In this document: positions 13,601 through 24,324 of the stretch, one piece after another | Layout of the letters: each line of letters starts with the position of its first letter | How positions within the stretch are numbered: the stretch's first letter is position 1 | Assembly (NCBI RefSeq): GCF_012273895.1 | Contig: NC_052122.1 | Coordinates: 5,704,001-5,768,000 of the forward strand | Direction of reading: 5' to 3' | DNA: 64,000 bases | Source of the DNA: Zerene cesonia | Lineage: Eukaryota; Arthropoda; Insecta; Lepidoptera; Pieridae | The notes under the pieces: model-generated | Database searches by the model: none | Told to the model about the DNA's origin: nothing | Seen by the model: only the letters and a program-made list of their open reading frames with translations | Position numbers and translations under genes: made by a program

Positions 13601-16417
13601 TTTGAAAAATTAACAAAAGCCGGGCGAAGCCAGTGCCAGCAGCATTACTATAATTCATTATGGATTATGATTGATTGCTGAACCTAGACATACGAAGCTT
13701 ATCGTGCTGTAAAGGACCTAATCTTGTTATGTGAACCACTCAGACGGTTATACCTAATTAATTGGCGCTCATTATTCATATATCTATTACCTACTGCACC
13801 GTAACGTCCATCACGCTTTGTGTATTGTACACACTCACGCACACACACACACACATACACGTGTTACACAGTGTCTCCGAGAGCCTGTGTATAATATCTC
13901 GACCGCATTGATATTAACGTCAGTATCAAAATTAAACGCACAATTCCCAATTGTCGATCTGTGAATTGTGTTGCATATCGAAATGAATATAATGGGGTCT
14001 AATTCTATTTGACCCTGGGATTTCGAACACAATTAATACACGTGCAATAGATTTTCCCGGGAATGGTTCAAAATATTTCATTTTCAATAGGCTTTTCCGA
14101 TAGTTTTATAGCTAGTTAGTAAACTGGACACGAATTCAATAGAAACGCACGCGTTATATAGTTATATTTCTACGATTTTATCAATTTGTTTATTTGTTGA
14201 AAAATTTTTTTGTCATGGTTAAAATTTCGGATGAAACTGGTTCATAGCTGGGTGGGATGATGGGAGGGGATAGTTAATTTACATACTTGTAGGATTTAAA
14301 TTCAACTTTTTCTATATGTTGATAAATTATTGTTATAACAATATCCCTTTATTACTTTATAATAATGAATAATGACTCCTGCGAAATATATTTCTGTAAT
14401 TCAAAATTAATTCATGTAATTAACTTCTGTCCATTACCCATATTTGAACACGATAATATACCATTTATCACATTTTATACTTTTCACGAATCATTTATAT
14501 GATCGAATATATTTAAATTATCATAACCCTAACCCAAAATTAAAATAAATAAGTAATGTTTCAAGTAACTTATGGAAGATGAGTTTTAAATTCGACTTTA
14601 TTTTTTCTGTTTGTTATTGCAGAACTTTCGACTGAACGTACTGATTTTTACGATTTTTTCATTTGAAAGCTGGTGCTTTTCTTGTGGTCTCATAAACATC
14701 AAATTTAGTTCTGACAATTTGAAGACTAACCGCCTTAGGTTTTTGCTACAAAAAAGATTGTATCGTATTCATACTTAATGAAAGAACGAACTGGAGCAAT
14801 ACACAAAAATCTATCGCTATTATACTCTAGCATTATTCCAATCTTGCAGCCGTGATTGCTTGAAATTAATGTATACATATCTCATATATATTGTTATTTC
14901 AAACAGTTTTATCGTATAGTCACAACTCACCGTCAATTCTTCCATCTCCTTGCCAGTCTTCTTCTGAAACAAAGGGTACAAAGTTAATTACCCAGAATTA
15001 TTTCAGTTATTATGTGATAAGGAACATAAATTTTACTTAGTACTCTACATTTCAGCATTTTAAATTATCATATACATATTTACTTAACTTATATGTTACT
15101 TAGTTTGGTTTTAGTTTTATCTCATAAAAGTCGTTCTCACTTCTCAATAGGTACATAGATATAATACGACATGTAATAAAAAAACTACTCGTAATATTTA
15201 AATTATTAGTTTTGAGATTAATCTAGCGCCTATTTGAAAAGGTCAACTGTATATAAATATCCTTTACTACAAAACTCAACTCAATTATTCTACATACAAT
15301 TTGATTGCAAAATTCTTTTGAATAAAAATGCGACGCTTTTACACAAAAATATGCAATGACCATCCTCACAAAGACAAAAGTTAGCTCCAATTAGTCTTGC
15401 TTGCTCGTATGTAAAAATAAGATTTATAACTAAAATGTAAATTAAGAAGAGTTTTCTAGCAACTAGTTTATTCAACCTAATTGACATGAATTAGAATGAA
15501 TTGTTTAGTGTCTATAATAATATGGATGGACGCATTCTATTAAAAACCATCGTGGTATCTTGTATTGGGATAAAAATTTGCATTTCAAAATCATTATAAT
15601 AAAGATCAATATATATATAATATTTATATGATTTAATAACCATATTTTCCACCATACATGACAGGACTATGAAATTTGGCTTTTACATTCAAAGCATGTG
15701 AACCGAACCAACTGAATATTAGATATTAACGTAGGGGGTAGGAGGTGGTAGCTACTTAGAAAAGCTTTAGTTCCATTCAAGTTCTAATTGCTAACTATTA
15801 ATGAACTAACTATTGCAACGCTATTTGCTATTGATATAGTAGATGAAAGGGACACGGCAAAGTTTTCGATAATACCCTACACTCGTCTTCTTCTCCTTAG
15901 CTTTATAATGCTCTGCAATTGATGTTTATCTGAAATGTTTCACATCTCAACAGACCATTGAATTGAAAACTTTTGTCAGGATGGCAGCAAAAGTTGCGTA
16001 GAAATTTTGATTAACAATTTGACGGAGGTTTGCTAGGCTTGGATAAGTAATGACCAATTTCAGCTGGTTTAGATGACTTGCATTTCTATCGTGATTTTTC
16101 TGACACAATGGCAATACTATAACTGACATGATTGACACGATGCGTTATGGTTTCATTCTGAATTTTTATTCGACGTGATAAAAATTTCTTATGCATTACA
16201 CGAAATTTGTTGAGTAACTGTTGCATGTGATTTGAGCGTTTTTGGCCCTCAATGAGTGTGTCCAGTTTGACCTTAATTCTAACTACTTATCTCTAAACAA
16301 TAGAGACAGAACTGCAACTACAGACTTACCGGCTTCGCGCCCTTTTCGTTTTTTCTTGCCGCTGGAAGACTTGCCGGATTTCTCCGACTTGTCTTTGCTC
16401 TTCCAACGACTGAGCAT
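4452..16417 (-). CDS. SRCIN1-like: p140Cap/SRCIN1-KIAA1217 (sickle tail) family homologue, 5' part, five exons seen
   Basis: This is the N-terminal part of an AIP3-domain scaffold protein. Vertebrate relatives (SRCIN1/p140Cap, KIAA1217/SKT) are cytoskeletal and adhesion scaffolds; p140Cap binds p130Cas and restrains Src. The insect role is inferred from homology only. Read on the minus strand, the exons are 16330-16417, 14931-14963, 5408-5553, 4742-4907 and 4452-4650. Phases at the junctions are 1, 1, 0 and 1, and all are compatible. The open reading frame so far is about 210 residues: a Lys/Ser-rich N-terminus, an RRHTLAG motif that resembles the family's RRHTLGG, a GVMSEVET...FRRGGK...LPVVR segment, then the start of the AIP3 domain (LVFLQYRNETKRALLPNEIT...ELEDV). 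The last exon ends in phase 2 at a GTAAGT donor; the rest of the gene lies before position 1. Family membership is very likely. The first two exons rest on start, phase and splice sites rather than homology. Confidence 0.88.
4742..4907 (-). CDS. SRCIN1-like: SRCIN1-like homologue, coding exon 4
   Basis: The exon is 166 nt, with acceptor CTTGTAG and donor G|GTGAGT. It encodes PPLPRGYLPQTFFYDDD, then PGVMSEVETSSTGFRRGGK, then a segment with SSLPVVRTPSKTLERPL. The pattern of acidic 'MSE(V/I)ET', then 'FRRG.K', then 'ASLPVVRS..' leading into the AIP3 domain is characteristic of the p140Cap/KIAA1217 family. The exon leaves in phase 1, and the split glycine codon is completed by the next exon across a 91-nt intron (4651-4741). 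Confidence 0.92.
5408..5553 (-). CDS. SRCIN1-like: SRCIN1-like homologue, coding exon 3 (RRHTLAG motif)
   Basis: The exon is 146 nt, from acceptor TTTCTAG to donor GAA|GTAAGT, and encodes about 48 residues: GLSDGEATRVPFRS, then Arg-rich SRSSRRDDP, then RRHTLAGNN and a His/Leu-rich end (LHPHHAADLNNLDLE). RRHTLAG resembles the conserved RRHTLGG segment near the N-terminus of vertebrate KIAA1217/SRCIN1. The exon enters in phase 1 and leaves in phase 0, matching the next exon. Another frame of the same DNA is also open but does not fit either neighbour. Confidence 0.85.
5693..5881 (+). mobile_element. Helitron-like short element
   Basis: It begins near ATAAAATTCTCGTGTCACAG, carries CTCCGAAACGGCTTGACCGATT, and ends CCGCGGGGCGCAGCTAGTA. 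The right end (ACTTACGCGGGTGAAACCGCGG...GCAGCTAGTA) is shared with copies at 62.6 kb and, inverted, at 18.6 and 35.2 kb. The left half belongs to the same subfamily as 22.9 kb. It is non-autonomous, with no coding capacity, and inserted in the intron of the SRCIN1-like gene. Assignment to Helitron-like (Lep1-type) elements is from memory of such ends in Lepidoptera. Confidence 0.65.
6767..6870 (-). CDS. possible terminal exon of the nested gene (GC-rich block)
   Basis: A block near 6800-6890 is strikingly GC-rich against its AT-rich surroundings. If entered after AAG at 6871-6873 in phase 1, it reads an Ala/Pro-rich stretch (SAEGPPPAEACWARAASEL and onward) to a TGA at 6767-6769. The phase fits the exon ending at 7677. 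The acceptor's pyrimidine tract is poor, and a second frame is also open (CKRLKDRHRRKLAG-like, weakly MADF-like), so the reading is uncertain. A small GC-rich mobile-element fragment is the main alternative. Confidence 0.18.
7677..7966 (-). CDS. putative nested small gene or 5' exons, two exons (7928-7966 and 7677-7848)
   Basis: A 13-codon start exon (MSKFIRYITSKFQ, 7928-7966) ends at CAA|GTAAGA. A 79-nt intron with acceptor AATGCAG follows, then a 172-nt exon (7677-7848) encoding an acidic stretch (NEMQDNFENEQREQEEDL) and ending ITIKIEDVD before a T|GTAAGT donor. An in-frame TAG 12 nt upstream fixes the start. Both junctions are phase 0, so the two exons read through cleanly to about 70 residues. 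If the last donor is not used, the protein ends two codons later (CK-stop). Joining to host exon 5408-5553 would give T+GA, a stop, so this is not simply an alternative 5' end of the SRCIN1-like gene. The acidic 'IKIEDVD' tail recalls linkers of insect zinc-finger proteins, but no domain is visible. Function unknown. Confidence 0.45.
7967..8480 (-). promoter_or_regulatory. possible promoter region of the nested gene
   Basis: Sequence just upstream of the nested start codon carries an ACATGCGCAG motif near 8397-8406, similar to half of the NRF1/Ewg site, in a locally GC-richer stretch of about 70 bp. No clear TATA box is seen. This is inference from position and motif only. Confidence 0.2.
8481..9990. 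other. intronic AT-rich sequence without recognised content
   Basis: Part of the 9.4-kb intron. Nothing beyond low-complexity AT runs and a short C-run near 9445 stands out. Confidence 0.5.
9995..10190 (+). repeat. interspersed repeat, 'ATCGACTTCAAAAAAG...GTTCTGACAATTT' family, copy 1
   Basis: It begins ATCGACTTCAAAAAAGAG, passes through CTCATAACTTTTTACTG and GTGAACCG, and ends around TTTAGTTCTGACAATTTAAAG. Sister copies are at 14585-14765 and 55880-56030. The family resembles the 3' region of a non-LTR-type repeat common in Lepidoptera. No protein can be read from it. Confidence 0.55.
11250..11445 (+). repeat. SINE/LINE 3'-tail repeat with (ATG)n end
   Basis: It runs from GGTGAAGGAAAACATCGTGA through CCGCACTTGGCCAGCGTGG and TATGGCCTGAATC to GGCCTGTGTCCCAGCACTGG and TATGGGCTGATGATGATGATG. 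The last ~70 bp match the tail of the tRNA-derived SINE at 63.2-63.4 kb. On the opposite strand the (ATG)n end gives a false poly-His reading frame. It lies inside the host intron. Confidence 0.65.
12129..12407 (+). repeat. lepidopteran SINE-like retroelement, fullest copy (family S)
   Basis: The copy runs from a GC-rich start (CACAGAAAACCGGCGTGAAA), through GAGCCGGAGGCCCGTTTCC, to a 3' end GGTGGTGATCGCTTACCATC with CAGCTGCCCGCTATGACAT and a short A-run. Related copies lie at 21920-22150 (+), 33760-33985 (-), 54975-55130 (-), 58585-58864 (-) and 63463-63520 (+). The 3' end matches a tail frequent in lepidopteran LINEs and SINEs. It is non-coding and located in the host intron. Confidence 0.7.
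12620..14580. other. intronic sequence, simple repeats only
   Basis: AT-rich intron. A short (CA)n microsatellite is at 13838-13855, and a Helitron-like end fragment (GCCGGGCGAAGCCAGTGCC) is near 13618-13640. No exon is seen. Confidence 0.5.
14585..14765 (+). repeat. interspersed repeat, 'GTTCTGACAATTT' family, copy 2
   Basis: It contains TTCGACTTTATTTTTTCTG, CAGAACTTTCGACTG, TTTGAAAGCTGGTGCTTTTC, GTGGTCTCATAAA and TTAGTTCTGACAATTTGAAG, in the same order as copies at 10.0 and 55.9 kb. It ends just upstream of the microexon acceptor's intron side. Confidence 0.55.
14931..14963 (-). CDS. SRCIN1-like: SRCIN1-like homologue, 33-nt microexon 2
   Basis: The exon is a 33-nt stretch between a pyrimidine-rich acceptor (TTTGTTTCAG) and a donor (G|GTGAGT). 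Entered in phase 1 from exon 1 and left in phase 1, it adds residues reading E-EDWQGDGRID-G, which join to the next exon as GDGRID-GGLSDGEA. Because 33 is divisible by three, skipping it would keep the frame, so it could be a cassette exon. Its small size makes it easy for gene predictors to miss. It is supported by splice signals and phase only. Confidence 0.65.
16330..16417 (-). CDS. SRCIN1-like: SRCIN1-like homologue, coding exon 1 (start)
   Basis: This is the predicted first coding exon: 29 codons plus one base, beginning MLSRWKSKDKSEK and continuing as a Ser/Lys-rich basic stretch (KSSSGKKKRKGREA). It ends at a strong donor (G|GTAAGT). The start is chosen because an in-frame TAG lies 33 nt upstream of the ATG. 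A second in-frame ATG five codons upstream (MKHTTM...) is possible, but its context is weaker; the chosen ATG has A at -3. Codon use is clearly richer in GC than the flanking DNA. I infer that it belongs to this gene from orientation and matching phase. I do not recognise the N-terminal residues themselves. Confidence 0.72.
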
Positions 16418-17315
16418 TGTCGTGTGTTTCATACACAATCCCACAAACTACCGCACATTCTCACAATACACATATTTTCACAGCACAATATTCCGCTTAC
16501 ATTTTACTATCACTTAGACAATATACATCACTGCTGTCAATTCCACTATACATTCTTTTGTAAACATTTAAAAACATTAAACTATTTCGTTCACTTTTCA
16601 TAGGTTTGTTTTTATATATTAGATATGTACATGTATATGTGGATTCAATTCCAGTTGTGTTTATTTACAGTAGAGTATAATGAAAAAACTGAAAAATATT
16701 AACACATTACTACCGATACTAATTCGTGCTTTTGGTTAAATTTTATTGCTCATTGTTCATTTTCCGTTTAGACACCGTGCAATAAGTAAATTAAGCTTTC
16801 ATTTTATGGTTGTGCAATGGGTTGTAAATATAAATATTTTGTAATGAATATATTTTATAAATTCTGCCGTACTTCCACTAAAGCCCCATAAGTAAATTTC
16901 GAGTAAAAACGGGGGAAAAACGCAGACATCCTTATTACTTAAAAATTATGACACTAGTGATAGTGATTGTAAGTTATATTGATCGACAATTTATTATATT
17001 TATCGTAAATATTACTTTTTACCCAGATACTGTTTGAAATTACTTTTAAATTAAAATTTTCTCGCTTGGCCCAGCGTATAAACTAGACTTTTCTTCTTTC
17101 TACTGCAAAAGAAATCCATTAACGATACCGTAGCGGCTTTTGTGAAGTAACTTAGTCGAAATTAAAGTTTTTTAACAGCTTTGAATTATAATACTTATCT
17201 AAATCGACATGATAAGCGATTAGCTGTTTTTTAGCTATGTCATTCGCTTCAATTTAAATTTATTTAACTTCCTTAACAGCTGTTTGCCTTTGGGTGCTTT
17301 TATGCTACAATCTAT
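16418..17315. promoter_or_regulatory. 5' UTR and presumed promoter region of the SRCIN1-like gene
   Basis: Sequence upstream of the minus-strand start codon. No in-frame continuation exists past the stop at 16448-16450. I cannot place a transcription start or TATA box with confidence. Plus-strand reading here (16242-16517) is a shadow of the first exon and leader. Confidence 0.35.
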
Positions 17316-17532
17316 ATATATAAGAAATTGTGTTAGTTACACTATTTATAACTCAAGAACGGGTAAACCGATTTGGCTGAAAATTAGTGCAGTGCTTAGA
17401 ACTGGGGGAGGGAGATAGGATATAAAAAAAATGATCCAGGCAATCCCACGGGAACGGAAATATGCGAGGAAACCCCGGGGTCTATCCTTCCTGCGACTAC
17501 CTGGGTAAATTCCACGGGCGGAAAGCTAGTTC
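17316..17532 (+). mobile_element. Helitron-like short element
   Basis: It begins TCTATATATATAAGAAATTG and carries AACTCAAGAACGGGTAAACC, GAAACCCCGGGGTCTATCC and a GGGCGGAAAGCTAGTT end. It is the inverted counterpart of 55154-55373 and has no coding content. Confidence 0.6.
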
Positions 17533-18570
17533 TAAATAATTTAATTCTCAATCTCACTAATACTAAAACTTTGAATCTGCCTGAGGCTTTGCTTATACGA
17601 ACTATCCCGAAGGAACTACTCTAATGGCAATATAAAGATGAATAACGACCTCGTTATATATCTATTAATATATAGTATTATAGAGTATGAATGGCACACA
17701 ATCGTGTTGGTAAGTAACATGTATTTTTCATTTAGTAAGTGACTCTTTTACCCTCTTCTGCGAAAGTATTAAAAGAGTCAGCGGATATATGCAGTGTGCG
17801 GTAAAGAGAAAAATCGTTTAAAGAAGTCTAGTGCTTGAGCTGTTGATAACTAAACACCTTGATTTCAAAAGAAAATATTAATTGATATGGCTTGAAGCTC
17901 TCTTACGTGTGGGGTGCACATAATAAAGAATTAAAAACTCTCTATTAAACATACCAAAATTATGAGAAGACTATGGAGTCTTCTATGGAAAAGAAACATA
18001 CAGAAACTACTCAACCTGTGGAAAAATAGCTGGAGGTAGTTACATCTATTAGATCTATTATTAATAATTCATTTGAAAATGTTAAACGATGATAAAACGA
18101 TGCTATGCTTGTAAGCCACACCCTACCCCCGAAATTGATACTGTGCCAGAGCCGACTTACTGCTGTTCAGTTAAAAATGTCCTTTATAGCCTCAGTAAAT
18201 AAAGTATTGTAAAATATGCTCCTAACTAAAGTTGCTTTACATAAAAATCATAAAAGGTAAGTAACTGCAAACAAGCACGGATTTCCAGTGAAATAATTTT
18301 ATAAAAGCTTAGCATAAAGCTGTTGTTGTCCTTTTGCGTCTCTGTAGTCAAGTATAATCCGATAACGCAGTTCTAATCGAGAACAAGGTATAATGAAAAA
18401 TCTGCCGGTTAAGGTACTTTGAAGTAAATTAAACGAAGACGCTTAGACGCCTCCAAATGACGTTGTGAATTTATATCAATTAATTATGTTACTTAACGGC
18501 CTATAACCTGTTCATATCTATATTAGTTATTGTTATATATAATAGTATTATTAATTTTCATAGAAATGAG

Positions 18571-18763
18571 TGGTTGCGCCCCGCGGTTTCACCCGCGTAA
18601 GTCCGAATTCCGTAGGAATATCGAGGTAAAAATTTGCCTATGTGTTATTCCAGTTGTCCGCTATCTACGTACCAAATTTCATTGCAATCGGTTCAGTAGT
18701 CTTTGCGTGAAAGAGCAACAAACACACACACATCCTTAAAAACTTTCGCATTTATAATATTAT
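18571..18763 (-). mobile_element. Helitron-like short element (Lep1-type ends)
   Basis: In plus-strand order it reads GCGCCCCGCGGTTTCACCCG, ATATCGAGGTAAAAATTTGC, TACCAAATTTCATTGCAATC, CTTTGCGTGAAAGAGCAAC, ACACACACACATCC and TTTCGCATTTATAATATTA. The same order is seen at 35170-35368 and, inverted, at 45590-45800 and 62645-62829. Confidence 0.7.
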
Positions 18764-18774
18764 AAACCGCTTTT

Positions 18775-21700
18775 TAATTAAAGGACGGTAGAATTATTAA
18801 TCGTACGGCGCAGAGCATACCCTTATATTTAAAAAATGTTAAATGATTAAGCTAAAATGACTATTAAAAAAAAAAGTTATGAAAATATTTGTTTTTTGCT
18901 CTCCGGTATTATCTAACAAACTTCTTTAAGATATCTTCATAGATTTGATAGAGATTTTAGTATGAAAAATGTATCGTACTGAAATCGTACACATAAAATT
19001 TGTTGTTTTGAACTACTAGTTCCATCTAGCGTCGAATAGCAATATCAAGATTATTTTCTGATTAATTCAACCAACTTATTGTATGTAATATATGAAAAAT
19101 AGCATCATCGAACTAAATCTGTAGTCTATAAATTTTTCGATAGATATTACTTCCATTAATATAGTGGATACCAACTTAAATACTCGAAACAATACATAAT
19201 TTTTTAATAGGTACGAATCTGGAATAATATTACATCTGGAGGAGGATTGGAATTTATTCCGAAGATATAGTAGTATTGTACTAATAATTTATAAAAGGAA
19301 ATAACACTCGAATCTTTATATCAAATGCTTTTTAATTGTACTCCACATTAATTTGCACCTACTATCTCTATCTATAAAATTGCAAGTAAAACTTTTTACG
19401 CGCGAATTCATAGCTGAGCATATATTTCCTCAACAATCCGTTAGAGGGCGTTTAATTCAAAATCGTATTTCGTTTATAGAGAGTCTATGGGTCATTTACA
19501 ACAGGCGACTAAAAATTCAGATCGCCTAGGTATCCTGGCCTAGGAAAAATGCAATCAATACTGTTCACATGTACGTCATAGACCTCAGTGTTCTCCCTAG
19601 GAATAAGTCTTATGTTCGCGTGTACGATCTTACTTCCGCGTCGCCTGGTGCTAGTTAAGGTAAATATTTATACCAAAACAAACAATAGTCTCAATGATGA
19701 ATTATATATATTCGCATGGGTAAAGTGAGTGCTACGTGTTGCGCAGCTTTCATGAAAGACTATATTTTCATTTTCAATTTATTTTGTATTGATTATTGAA
19801 TTTTAATAGAAATATGCAACAAAATGGTTTCCAAATAAGTGATGGTTTTGGATTTATTTATTTCATAAATTACCAACTCAGTTAAAAATATATTCCTAAT
19901 AGTTAATATTATTCTTGATCAATGAATGTATTTTTTTAATGAGGCATAGGTTATTTGATCTGTTTGAATATATCTATTTAAAGAATACGGAAATAGTGTT
20001 TATTTTCGGGTTTAATGTTTATCAGGTCAAAGGCGCGCCCTTAAACTGCGCAGTGTAATCGAAAATCTATGCCTATAGTTAGTGACGGAACAGATTCGTG
20101 TTGAGTGCATTTTCCCTCCATTTGTTATTGAAACAACATCAATGATCGTTATGAAAAAGCCCTTTTTCTTCATCTAATGCATAATTAGAAGTACCGTGAT
20201 GATTGGACTGTGTTTTAACAACTATATTATACATTTCAGGTTTGTGAAAAATTAAAGTGGACTGAAAAGTGTGAAATTCGTTGATCACATAAGTGGATAT
20301 TGTTTGAACAAGGTATGGTATGACTTTATACTCGATGTTGTTTGTTGTTCGACTTGTAATGGCATGTTTGTGTGTAATGAGTTAGAGACGCGAATGAAAA
20401 ATATCAAAAAATAGGAATGGTTAAACGATCAGCTATCCTACAGATTTATATTATAATCTGAAATGCACACTATAGTTTGATAATGTCCCTTAAACAACGC
20501 ATCTTGTTATCTATATTTTATTTCTATTAGATGATACACAATGAACAAAAAGATTGAATTTTTGCCCAGATGGTAGCATAATAGCAGACATAGTGATAAT
20601 TATACTCTATTTATTATTTATTCAATGAACTTTCCGTATTGGCAGTTGCAAATATATCGATTTTGCAGAGAAGCTATTTGAATTATACGAGAATTGTCAA
20701 ATATGTATTGCTACACATTATATTTACTAGTGTAACTTGCAATATATATGTAAATACTTAAGAATCATGTAATTATTTATACTTAGCACCTGTTGTCGGA
20801 AGTGAAAAGCTATTTTTGTTCATTGGTTACTCATTGGCCTCATAATAGCAAATAAATGTCCAAAAGTTTATTTATATATTTTGATGCATAAGAGATATTA
20901 AGGAATTTTTTTTTCATTCAAAATAATAATAATAATTGTTTGATTTATGACAAGTTTTCATAAAAAAGAGCACAAGCAATGACACCAATTTAAAACTATG
21001 ACTGGTTTCTAAATCAGAGTTAGAGAAAAGAGTTGATTTGATAAACAGATACAGTACAAGGAAAAATCTGGAAAAAGCTATTAACAAAACTAAACAATCG
21101 ATAAATTTAACAAAGGCGGCATATGTTTCTAACAAATGGGACTCAATCTACTTGGATATTAATTGCGACAGTTTATAGTTTCTAAATCAAATCAAAAACA
21201 AGATATCTTACTAACTGAATGGCGGAGGCTTTAATTAGTAAAGCTTCACCAACGAAATACTAAAACTGCTTTATTTCATTCGCAAATTATCAATAAAATG
21301 TAAACTATATACAAATAAAGCTTGATTTTATCTATATATGTAGCAGGAACGAAGTTGGGTGGGACCGCTATTATGAAAATAAGCATATTTCCAATAAAAC
21401 AGTTAACGAATCAGAACGTAATGGAAGATTTTAAGAACTTAATAAAATTTCAACTCATATATATTGAACCGCGTCGTGAAAGATAATTAACACAAATATG
21501 TAATTGACATTCTGTAAAGTTAATTCACAGTATATCGGGATATTAAAATTTCTCCTTTAACTTTATAAAATGTAACGAAAACAAATAATATTGAATAGAA
21601 AATATGAAATGCCACGGACATTAAGTTCTTTTCACAAGTGCCATTGGAAGCGTGACTAATATCAACATTTGAGATTCTTAGGTTGTCTATTTGTAATTCT

Positions 21701-21915
21701 TAGTTGATAAGAAGCTTACACAGCTTCTTTTATTTTCAACAAACTAAAGAAACATTTCAATAGACCAGATTTTAATTTAATAACTAAACTTTAACCAAAT
21801 CGCAGCTTCTGAGAGAGCCTCAGCTACATAAATGGACCCACAAACAAACATGACAACTTTTGACACAATTTATTTACATATGGGCTTCGAGCACGATTCG
21901 ATACAAGAGTCATCT
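18775..21915. other. AT-rich non-coding DNA
   Basis: No gene is supported. A possible non-coding exon on the plus strand (20240-20312) is described under findings. The rest is AT-rich with short low-complexity runs. Confidence 0.45.
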
Positions 21916-21919
21916 CGCA

Positions 21920-22150
21920 CTGGGAGAGGTACCACGTACCTACAGAAGGCGTGAAATAGTACAGCAATCGAGCGATGAGTGGAGAAGACAGAGGCCCGTT
22001 TTCTTTTCCTTACCCTACCCAGTCACATTAAAAGTGGAATGTTTTTGTAAAGGCCCAACTGCAAATGCAGTAGTAATGCAAGGCAGTGGTGATCGCTTAC
22101 CATTAAGTTAACGACTAGCTCAGTTGCAAACTCTAACATAACAAATAAAA
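21920..22150 (+). repeat. SINE-like retroelement, family S, diverged copy
   Basis: It keeps AGAAGGCGTGAAATAGTACA, ACAGAGGCCCGTTTTCTTTT and GGCAGTGGTGATCGCTTACC in the same order as 12129-12407, with many substitutions. Confidence 0.6.
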
Positions 22151-22875
22151 ATAAATAGACCGTCAAAAAGCATAAAGGGCTATTGCGGGTTATGTGCACA
22201 AAGTCTGTCAAATTGAGGCTTCTGATTGAAAGCAACGAGGACGCAAAGAGACACACACACACAAATAAACAACAACTTCTGATACAATGAATTATGTACA
22301 TAAAATGAAACTCGAGCAGCTACTGTAGGAACTTAGGGCATAGAACATAACACAAAATAACTCTAAAATACTATTCTTTACTATATTATATATTTTTTAA
22401 GCATTTGGTTCGATTATTTATTATTTGCACGTTTTTATCTGATTATTTTTACTTAAAACAAAATCTTTTTATAAGCATGTTTTACATGTCATGTCTTAAA
22501 TACAGGGTTCACAAATTTATTATTGAATTTCTTCATATGAAATAAATCGTTTCTCCTGTATTATATTATACTATATTCATACGCTTTGATGGATATGTAA
22601 GAGAAATATTCGAGTTATTGAAGTAAGTTTATCTACATTACCTTAAAGTCATGTTGATTTGTTTTTTTTTTATATTTATCATGAATTAGGCTTGTTACGA
22701 CAAGTGTGCATTACATTTAGAGCTAGCTTTTATATTTTACATTATAGTTATATTACATTTATCATCCTGATCCGACAGACTGAAAATCATTAATATACGA
22801 TCAGCCGTTCCGAGTAATAAGTGTTGTAACGAACTTCACTTTAATTCTTTATATCTTTTATTGATAATGGAATAT

Positions 22876-23058
22876 CATATATATAAAACTCTCGTGTCGC
22901 AGTTTTCGTTGCCATACTCCTCCGAAACGGCTTGACCGATTTTGATGAAATTTTTTGTGATTATCCGGTATCTATGAGAATCGGCCAACATCTATTTTTC
23001 ATACCCCTAAATGATAAGAGTAAGGCAGAACAGCGTTTGCTGGGTGCAGATAGTAGTA
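22876..23058 (+). mobile_element. Helitron-like short element
   Basis: The left end, ATAAAACTCTCGTGTCGCAG, and CTCCGAAACGGCTTGACCG match the element at 5.7 kb. The right part (AAATGATAAGAGTAAGGCAG, AGCGTTTGCTGGGTGCAGAT) matches the inverted element at 55374-55555 and a fragment at 53040-53135. Confidence 0.6.
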
Positions 23059-24324
23059 TATAGCTTCATTGAAATGTAAGACGTTATTTGATATTTCTGC
23101 GGCGTAGAATCGTTTGCAGAACTGGAGTTAAGAGTTTTATGGAATAACCCAAAGTTTTGGCATAAGGCTTTGCATTCTAAGAACTTTAAAATCCTCGAGA
23201 AATATAGCAGTTCTTATATTCCAGTCTATTTGTCTATACAATTCACCTTGTCTAAAATTTAATTAAAATAATAAAACGATACTTTGAAATGTATTTTTTC
23301 TCTTCCAATCAATACGCAAACAGTTAATTTCAAGTAAATTTTCGGATTTCTTAAGTAAGAATAACAGCTCTATACTCATTGTATTAGGAATTTATTTTGG
23401 ATTCAATGCAAAAAATACAGTGGATTTCGGATTTTTATGAAACGCGGATGGTCATATTTTTTTACACAACGTTTGATTAAACTTGGAAAACTAAAATGAG
23501 CAAATAATGAAATTTTGTTACATCTTTTTTGAAAAAAAATTATATGCTCCCACTAAATTCACTAAATTGATAGCTCATCTATTAAAGGATATTATGCCAA
23601 AACAGATTGAAATAATCCTATGTTTGAAATCTTACAATCAGAAAGTATGACAAAGGGTGAAGTTTCTTTGAAATTTTTACAATGTCGAATATCTCTAGAA
23701 CCGAGGGACATTTACTAAACACAAAATGTATTTTTCTGAACCATCACAACGTCTTCGTGTATGTATGTACTCAAACTTTCATATACCTCATCAGATATTT
23801 AATAAAGAGGCCTAAAAATAGGAATACGTTTAATCATTCCGGCTTCCTGCAAAATGTCAATAATAAAATAACGAGATATTTATATTTTTATTATTGGAAC
23901 TTTCTCTGAAATAAAATAAAAACAAGTTTCCTTTATTTAAATACTTGTTGTATTTATAAAGGCGAAATCTATTTTCCGGGTGTTTTTTTCCGGGGACTTA
24001 TAATACCGGTAAATAAAATGGTATTTTAGGAATTTATTTAATATTGGAAATATACATAGAATTCGCGAATGGCCATTCGCTTCTCAGACAAATATTGATA
24101 TTTCTGTAAGATTCCATATACCCACATCAATATATATGTCACTGTGAAATTTAAATTAAATTACAATCTCGAGGGATGGATTGCCGTGTTATTCAAATCT
24201 GCTAAAAATTTGGGATCATTTACATACAACTCACAATAGAATGAATTATTTTTCGGAAGATTATAATGTATCGATGTGAAACCGTTTAATTGCCAAATGG
24301 GCATTCGATATGATGGTTTAGGTT

